This document shows positions 24,785 through 64,000 of a DNA stretch of 64,000 bases, one piece after another; the stretch's first letter is position 1, and the number at the start of each line of letters is the position of its first letter. The position numbers and the translations under genes are program-made. Source of the stretch: Pomphorhynchus laevis (lineage: Eukaryota > Acanthocephala > Palaeacanthocephala > Echinorhynchida > Pomphorhynchidae); the NCBI GenBank assembly GCA_012934845.2, contig WNNJ02001327.1:1-64000 (forward strand), given 5' to 3'. The notes beneath the pieces are model-generated. The model was not told the origin of the DNA and ran no database searches. It worked only from the letters and a program-made list of their open reading frames with translations.

Positions 24785-26152
24785 GTAACGATAAAATGCG
24801 ATAGGTCGTATATCACAACGGCTTATAGCCTCTTCCTCTAACTTTTGCATGTACAGGTCAGCCAAGGCGGGGCCGATTGGTGATCCCATAGCTACACCAA
24901 AAAGTTGTTTATATATAATGCTATCAAAGGCAAAGTTCGTTGTACATGCTAACTGGAATAATCTCCTACATTTAACCAAATGTTCACTATCTGTCCAAGG
25001 GGATCCGAGTTTTGATATCGCAAAGTCGACAGCATCATCTACTGACACATTAGTAAATAGTGATTTCACATCTAGTGTGAAAATTACATACGTTATCTGA
25101 TTTAAGTCTAGTGCTCTCAATTTGTTAACAAAATCAGTAGTATTTAGCACTTTCGTAGAAATTGACATCACAGAGGTTTTAGCAAACTTGACAAGAACTT
25201 ACCTACACCATAGTTAAATGCACATTTCATTGACACAATAGGACGTAAGGGACAGTCTAGCTTATGGATTTTGGGCAAACCGTACATGTAAGGTACAAGA
25301 GGATCGGATGGAAACATTTGGAGATATTCTACACGCGTGATCAATCCTTTTGAAGCGAAGTATTTAAGTAGTGTTACCAATTCACGTGCCCACGCTTTTG
25401 CCGTATTTCTTAAAGAAGGTTCAAATGTGGATGTATCTCCCAAAATAGACAACATCTTTTCATTGTAATCAGATTTATCCAACAACACTACACAATTCCC
25501 CTTATCAGCTTTAGTCAGGACTATTTGATCGTTCTCACGAAGATCTCATAAAGCGTTCAATTCAGCTCTGGAGATGTTGGAACGAATTGATCTATTCACA
25601 TTTGTCCTATATATATGATGTCTAAGACCAGTAAGTTTGTGAACTAACAATTGTTTATTTTGATGTCCCTCAAAGTTTTCTACAACCTTTTGACTAAGTA
25701 ACTCTAGTTCTGTGGTAACCGATATTGAATCACTAAATTTCAGTGATGATCCACAAATTCCAAACTTAAGACCTTTCCTTAAATTTTTTAACTGATTTTC
25801 AGAAATATTCTGTTTACTTAGATTCACTACAGGCATGGGTTGGGGAGTCACAACATCAACGCTAGGCAAGGTGTTTCGTAGTTGATGAAGTGTGGTTGAC
25901 AATAGAAACGTAATCTTACGCATTAATCTGGATACCTTGTTCATAAACAGCTTGTAAAGAATATTCTGAATAAATCCTTGGATCTGATTCCATTCCACAG
26001 CATTAACAATTTCTTTTAGATCCTCCTCGAATTTTGAAACACGGAGCTTTTGATTTCGAATAATCCAATACTTGTGACTAATTTCACATTTGAGTAAACT
26101 GTGCACAGCATCTTTTATAATACGATAAGCTTTGTTTGTCATTCTTGAATAC

Positions 26153-26252
26153 CCAGATACTTCTTGATAATGTCCGCGGTTAGCGAACGAAATATCGAAG
26201 AAATATTCAATTTCTGTTTTCTGGGAATGGCATTTAGATACAAAAATATTTA
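26153..26252 (-). repeat. Inverted terminal repeat of the GIY-YIG PLE, right copy
   Basis: Reverse complement of 21738-21838, lying just upstream of the PLE N-terminal frame on the minus strand. Confidence 0.8.
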
Positions 26253-26254
26253 AA

Positions 26255-27904
26255 TTTAAATTTTAATATTTAAAATTCTAAAATTTAAAATTTAAAATTC
26301 ATATTTATATTTTAATTTTAATTTAAAATTCATTAGGTGAAATAATTAATCAAAATAAAAACGAGAGTATGTTTAACATGTTTTTCAATTTCTAATAGTA
26401 TATCACAATTTGATTGTAATTAATAATCAGAATCACACCATCTCTAAAAGCGAGATGATGGTAGTCTACAGTTTAAGCAGTTATTGGATAGGATTCGCTT
26501 CTACTGGCTAGAGATGCTTTGAAAATAAAAGTATTTGATAAATCACACTTTCCAGCTTTTTTAACTTTCCAGCTATTTACCACAGTATGCATCGTGACCA
26601 TTGAAAACATTACATTACAAATGTTTTAAGAATATTTAAATTAGAGCAATTACTAATATTTAAAATATAGCTCGAGACGGAGGATACCGAATTTAAGTGA
26701 TCACGATTTGTTGAACTTGTGAACTTTTACTGAGGATGATACAAAGCTCAAGAAGGAGTCATTCGTAAGATTACGCATAAACTCGGAATACTATAAGGCA
26801 AGAAGGTAATTGTATCTTCAATTTTTAACTATTAATGTTAATACCGTAATGAACTATTTTGTGTCCATTTTTTAAATCCAGAATTGTTCATTTCAATTTC
26901 CTTGTTTAGTCTAATAAAATACACAATATTTTAATTGTAAGCTTTCTGGAAAAACCCACAATCCGACACATTTCAAAAACTCACTTACTCGAACTCAAAT
27001 AAAAGTATACAAATTTCTTAACATATAACTCAATCGCTACAAGCAAATGGATTTATGTAAGGTATATAACAAGAACTTTAAATGTAATATTAAACTACTA
27101 CAAATAAATGTGTTTAATAATGAGCACATTATCTTATTACTGTGATATTTAGCTGTTCACTAAAGGAATTTCCTTCTATTATACAAATGATATTTTATTT
27201 GCAACAAAGCAGATCATCTTCCTGCATCAATTAAGATAAAAACTGAATTGTTTTTGAACATGCTAGCACAGAACATAGATATTAGCTTTTAGCAAAATTA
27301 TTGCCATGCATATGTTTTTGTTTCAAATTCCTCTTCTCATTATGCAACTGGTTCCTTACTATTTTGCATCTTATGTACTTCATTTTGTAAAACGAATAAA
27401 CACAAAAGTTTTGTTCAATAACCTTGTATATATTTTAAAAAATATATCCTCTATTATTATTGCCACGACTGCAATACACAAACTCGATGTCATACTGCAT
27501 TTGTAATCTCGGCATATATCTTTATAAAAATATTCCGTATAAAGTTTTGACAATAAACGGAAATTCGTGTTAAAGCAGGCATGTTTGCTACATAGCAATT
27601 CTTTGTTTAACTTCTTAGTTGATAATATCACATGAAGGAATATATGATGATTTGCTGAAGTTAAATTACTGTAAACCCGTACATTTCAGTTCAAGAGAAA
27701 CATTTTCGCCAAGTTATCTTTTCTGAGACTTGATTTTGAATTTTCAAAAGAATCCGGATTACTTCGTCCCATCTGGCATTTTTGCAATAATTACGTTAAA
27801 AAATATTTATTATGCTAACTATCGTTGTATGTGTTTTTTATCAAAGCATCTTTTTATTTCTTTCTATATATTTTGCATTCTGCTTATTTGCTTAGATTAT
27901 AATC
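26255..27904. other. AT-rich region upstream of the neuroglian-like gene
   Basis: Expected to hold the promoter and 5' UTR of the downstream gene, but I cannot pick out a TATA box or initiator with confidence in such AT-rich DNA. Short frames at 27306-27506 and 27380-27631 are not supported as genes. Confidence 0.4.
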
Positions 27905-60696
<32,792 letters not shown>

Positions 60697-61227
60697 GTAA
60701 GTTAAATATATAAACAATATTAAATTTAGCATTTTAATTGTCTGTAACTCTGACTAAATAAGAGAAATTAGAAATGTTCAATGTATCTTGTCACTTATAC
60801 AGGGAATAAATCGCAAGGCATTTTTTAAATTAAACTTTACGACATAGATATTTGTTCATCAACTTTTACACTCTTGTTGACTATCACACGAATACAATTA
60901 AATTAATTGCATAATTTACTGCCGCTTTTTATAGGTTTAGGTTACAGATCCAAAGCTGTTTGTTTGTTATTCGTAAAATCAAGATAGAGGAGCCATATAT
61001 TCATGAAAGAGCCACAACTAATAACAGATAATAGAATGTTATTAGTGACATGTAGTGTTGAGTTATTGTTTTTAAACTTATATACTTGCAATTTAAAACA
61101 TAATTTGCTCATTTAAGAATATTGAAATTAATTGCAGCTTACAATAAATTGCAAACTTCCATCGGGATAAGCTTATCGTTACGTAATTATAATGGCATTT
61201 GACAATAAATGAAACGTTGGAAGTAAA
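60697..61227. other. Intron 11, first part: AT-rich, nothing recognised
   Basis: No element or exon seen. Confidence 0.5.
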
Positions 61228-61372
61228 TAAATAAGAATTTCTTGGTAAATAATAAATAGATAAGTTGAAAAACAAGACGAAAAACAGAAAAGGACATTAT
61301 TCTGAATTTCTTTCAGTGATTCTTCAATTTTCATTATCCGGTAGTGGGATCAGTTCCCGCAAGTTTATACCA
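61228..61372 (-). mobile_element. Minus-strand LINE 3'-end fragment, inverted copy of the end of LINE H
   Basis: Reverse complement of 62727-62868, including CCGGTAGTGGGATCAGTT and ATAAATAGATAAGTTGAAAA. It carries a LINE 3' end of the same subfamily as copy H in opposite orientation. Confidence 0.7.
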
Positions 61373-61639
61373 AACTAACGATATACACGAAAAATAAAAA
61401 AAATTAAACCAAAAATGATTTACACACCTTAAACCATTTGCATTTTCGACTCAATGTATGGAGAGGTCCATATGGCAATTGAGACAGCATGGTACTATAT
61501 TGTTATAATGGCTTTTATCGCTGTATCTGGGACAGCGTTGCCCTTTACTTAATTAAAACTGATAATACCTCATGTATGGCAATTTTGACAGTGAGGCTAG
61601 GTGCAATCTTCATTGGATAGGTGTACGAAAGAAAGGTTG

Positions 61640-62868
61640 GTCCTAATGAAGAGATCCCCAAAAGCTGACATACTCTCCAATCGAGTATGTCAGCCTTTGA
61701 CAGATAGTTATTAGATGGAGATCACCATCACAATGCTTTTAGTCTCTTTTTCCAATAACGTAAATCGAAGAATTATTTTACCAAAGCAAATACATGTCAC
61801 ATATCATAATAACCTACTCAATTCAAAACTCTTCGACTATTTAACTAATCGAAATTTGATCACCCCAAGTTTTCATGGGTTCGCTAAAGATCGCTAGGTT
61901 CATTCACATAGATTATGGGAATCGGTTCTGCCAGGATAACGAACATCAGCTTGCTATGACCATTTTTCTCGACTCCGCTGCATTTGACCTTATATTCATT
62001 TATTTTATTATTTATTCTCTTAGGTCTCTCGGGTTGCCTGCGAGAATTGTTAACGAGGTGGATATACCAATCGTTTAATGTATGTAAACGACCCTGATGT
62101 ACGACATTTTACCACATTGCAGATGTGCCCAAGGCTCCCCTTTCTCCAATCTTGTATCTTGCTGCTTCTATTATCCTGTTTAAACCTTTGCTGCATATTG
62201 ACCACATCCCTGATCTCTGGACGTAGGTGCAATAATGTAGTCAGCCAATTCTTTCTAAAATTATAAGATCAGCTTCTCATTCCAATCTTCTTACCAATCA
62301 CTTCAAGACGCAGATTGTCGCCTTTCATGGTGTCCCTGCAACGAGAAAAAAGCTTTAGAGACTAGCAATTAATACTCTCTACTCCATTTTGCCTAATCAA
62401 CAACTCTCTTTCTTTGCACATAGAGTAAGATACCTGGGGTTAACCATTACGGTTAAATGAACCTTTAGATTATACTTGAATCGTTTTAATAGTGAGCAAG
62501 GTGGACATTGAAATGGGCTCAGCTTTTTTCATAAGGAGGGATGTCAAGGTACGTCTTTAGTGTACTTGGGTAATGTTGGTACTTGTCTTCTTCTCAAGTG
62601 GTCCTCACCCATAGCAAAGACCTAGATTTTTTAAGCTTTTCATGTCGAGATTTCTAACCATAATGCGCCGTGATTGGGACCTTAGGTGCATGGCAGACCC
62701 TGAGTTGCCTAATCGCAAGGTGACGCGTTGGTGTAAACTTTTGAGAACTGATCCCACTACCGGATGAGGAAAACTGAAGAATCACCTAAAGAAACTAAGA
62801 CTAATGTCTTTAATTATTCTTAGTCGTGTTTTTCAACTTATCTATTTATTATGTATTAAGAAATCTTT
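61640..62868 (+). mobile_element. LINE copy H, decayed RT part and 3' end
   Basis: Plus strand. It follows the same order as copy D: a SFHGFAKDR-like stretch (61868), SLRSLGLPARIVN (62019-62057), FLQSCILL (62144-62167), and a KYLGxTxTV-like stretch near 62430. It ends in a distinct 3' region with ACTGATCCCACTACCGG. Heavily broken, clearly older than copies D and G. Confidence 0.65.
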
Positions 62869-62869
62869 T

Positions 62870-63560
62870 ACTTGTTTATTTATGTATGTATCAGTGCTTA
62901 TTTGATTTGATAGTTTATCTTATATTAATCTAAATTATTCATTTACACAGTACAATTCGAGAAGATAACCAAACTCCCAAAGCTTCAACTAATCAACTGT
63001 ATTAATTACAAATATCTTCAGTATCGTCTTCATCTAAAGTGGGTTCGATACCTGGTGGATGCTAAATAAAACAAAGCATATTGAAGCGCACTTACTATAT
63101 ACAAAATAAAGCTTTATCTAACGGCAACATTAGCAAACTCCTTATTAATTACGAATATTCTCTAAAGTTGTCATTTAAACAACATTTTTATATTTTGTTT
63201 CTAAAACTGCGAATTTCCATAAGAAGAGAATAATATTTAATTAATGCATTAAAGCAGCTTTTTTATAATGAAAATTATGCAATACTTCAAAATTATAGTA
63301 AATGTCATTACTATAAATTAATAAATAACTCATTAAGCAACCTTCTTATATATCGTTGTTACAATAACACTTCGACATAACCAACTTGTATCAACGACCG
63401 CGTGGTACACTATTGACGCATCAGCATTTAATTGAGAATCTATTAATTTACTGTTGTCTGAAAATGAATTTTTAACCTTGTTAATTATCTTCACGGAGTT
63501 CCTGAAATTAATAATAACATTATAAAAAAGATTTATATTTACGTGGCAAATGCGTGCCGG
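62870..63560. other. AT-rich noncoding DNA of intron 11
   Basis: No further FN3 exon could be found; the next coding exon must lie beyond the window or be unrecognisable. Confidence 0.45.
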
Positions 63561-64000
63561 TGCACGCTTACATGAACAAGAAAAAATATCTAAATCATGT
63601 GCCGAGAAGGTGGTACGGACGCGGTATTTGAATGTGATGAAATAGGGAGCGCGGCGGACGTCGAGCGAGAGCTGATTTCAGGCGAGTGGGAGGCGAATAA
63701 GAAGGATCGGAGACCATATTTGTTAGAGTAATTGGGAACGTAGAGTAAGAGGGAATTACGGGAACTCAGTGATAGAGAGGTGGGACGAGTGTCGTATAAG
63801 AAAGGAAGGTTGATGAACGATTGGGAGTCGACAGCGATAAGAACGAAAAGTGACGAGAAGAAGAAGTTTGATGCGGATGTTGATTGTGGGCCAGGAGAGT
63901 TTGGGCAATATATTTGGATATGTGTTCGAAGCAACGGAGACGTAGGAGCACTCGAACGACAAAGTTGATGATGCGTTGTAGGGGTAGGATGATATATTTT
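63560..64000. other. GC-rich island running to the right edge, unassigned
   Basis: Composition shifts sharply to G-rich on the plus strand. Overlapping frames (63590-63934 minus, 63780-63968 plus) read as plausible protein (for example RELSDREVGRVSYKKGRL), but none matches a family I know or the expected FN3 content. It may be part of a mobile element cut by the window edge. Confidence 0.35.

Larger units (their letters stand above)
21738..26252 (-). mobile_element. Penelope-like element with RT and GIY-YIG endonuclease, split by a second PLE
   Basis: Minus strand, bounded by ~100-bp inverted repeats. The N-terminal region is at 26142-25546, starting MTNKAYRIIKD. The palm follows with LTKADKGNCVVLLDKSDY (about 25510-25460), YGLPKIHK and RPIVS (about 25290-25240), TLDVKSLFTNV (about 25075) and GVAMGSPIGPALADLYM (about 24900-24850). 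The palm is cut after FYRY. It resumes at 22757 with VDDIFVIWPE and ends in a GIY-YIG domain (CRDCISIYIGQTGR, KTRLKEH, about 22130-22020). This is the canonical PLE order of RT then GIY-YIG endonuclease. Without the insertion it is about 2.5 kb. Long frames remain with few breaks besides the insertion, so it is fairly young but dead. Confidence 0.9.

Overview
This window is AT-rich, intron-bearing nuclear DNA from an animal, most likely a protostome invertebrate. The evidence is one large, finely split host gene whose protein reads as a neuroglian/L1CAM-family cell-adhesion molecule, surrounded and invaded by non-LTR retrotransposons (LINEs), Penelope-like elements (PLEs) and many small fold-back elements. 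I cannot name the species. I saw no tRNA, rRNA, CRISPR array or bacterial-type operon.

Layout. 1-2.65 kb: AT-rich DNA with a 41-bp-arm inverted repeat (1509-1673) that encloses a degenerate hammerhead-ribozyme-like core. 2.7-4.4 kb: old PLE relic. 5.2-6.9 kb: two 3'-end scraps of a second PLE family. 9.15-9.42 kb: young 5'-truncated LINE with a perfect 16-bp target-site duplication (TSD). 13.3-13.7 kb: GC-richer island, unassigned. 15.2-19.8 kb: broken LINE, a pair of inverted ~280-bp repeats, and a small fold-back element. 20.5-20.9 kb: a ~377-bp element with a perfect 16-bp TSD that contains a complete-looking hammerhead ribozyme on the minus strand. 21.7-26.3 kb: a GIY-YIG PLE with inverted terminal repeats, split at its RT active-site motif by a second, different PLE.

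27.9-60.7 kb and beyond the right edge: the neuroglian-like gene, plus strand. A signal-peptide exon (27905-27956) is followed after a 12-kb intron by ten exons covering six Ig domains, FN3-1 and the start of FN3-2. The summed exon length is 2475 nt (825 codons), and every junction keeps phase. The remaining FN3 repeats, membrane span and cytoplasmic tail are not in the window. The introns hold a cluster of LINE copies (30.5-38.8 kb), a nearly full-length LINE sitting inside a fold-back element (42.9-47.7 kb), a minisatellite, an (AT)n tract, several palindromic elements and PLE 3' ends.

The most notable signals are the hammerhead ribozyme in a TSD-flanked short element, the second hammerhead-like core at 1.5 kb, a conserved pseudoknot-capable motif in the 3' region of the second PLE family, and the nested element insertions that give a relative insertion history.
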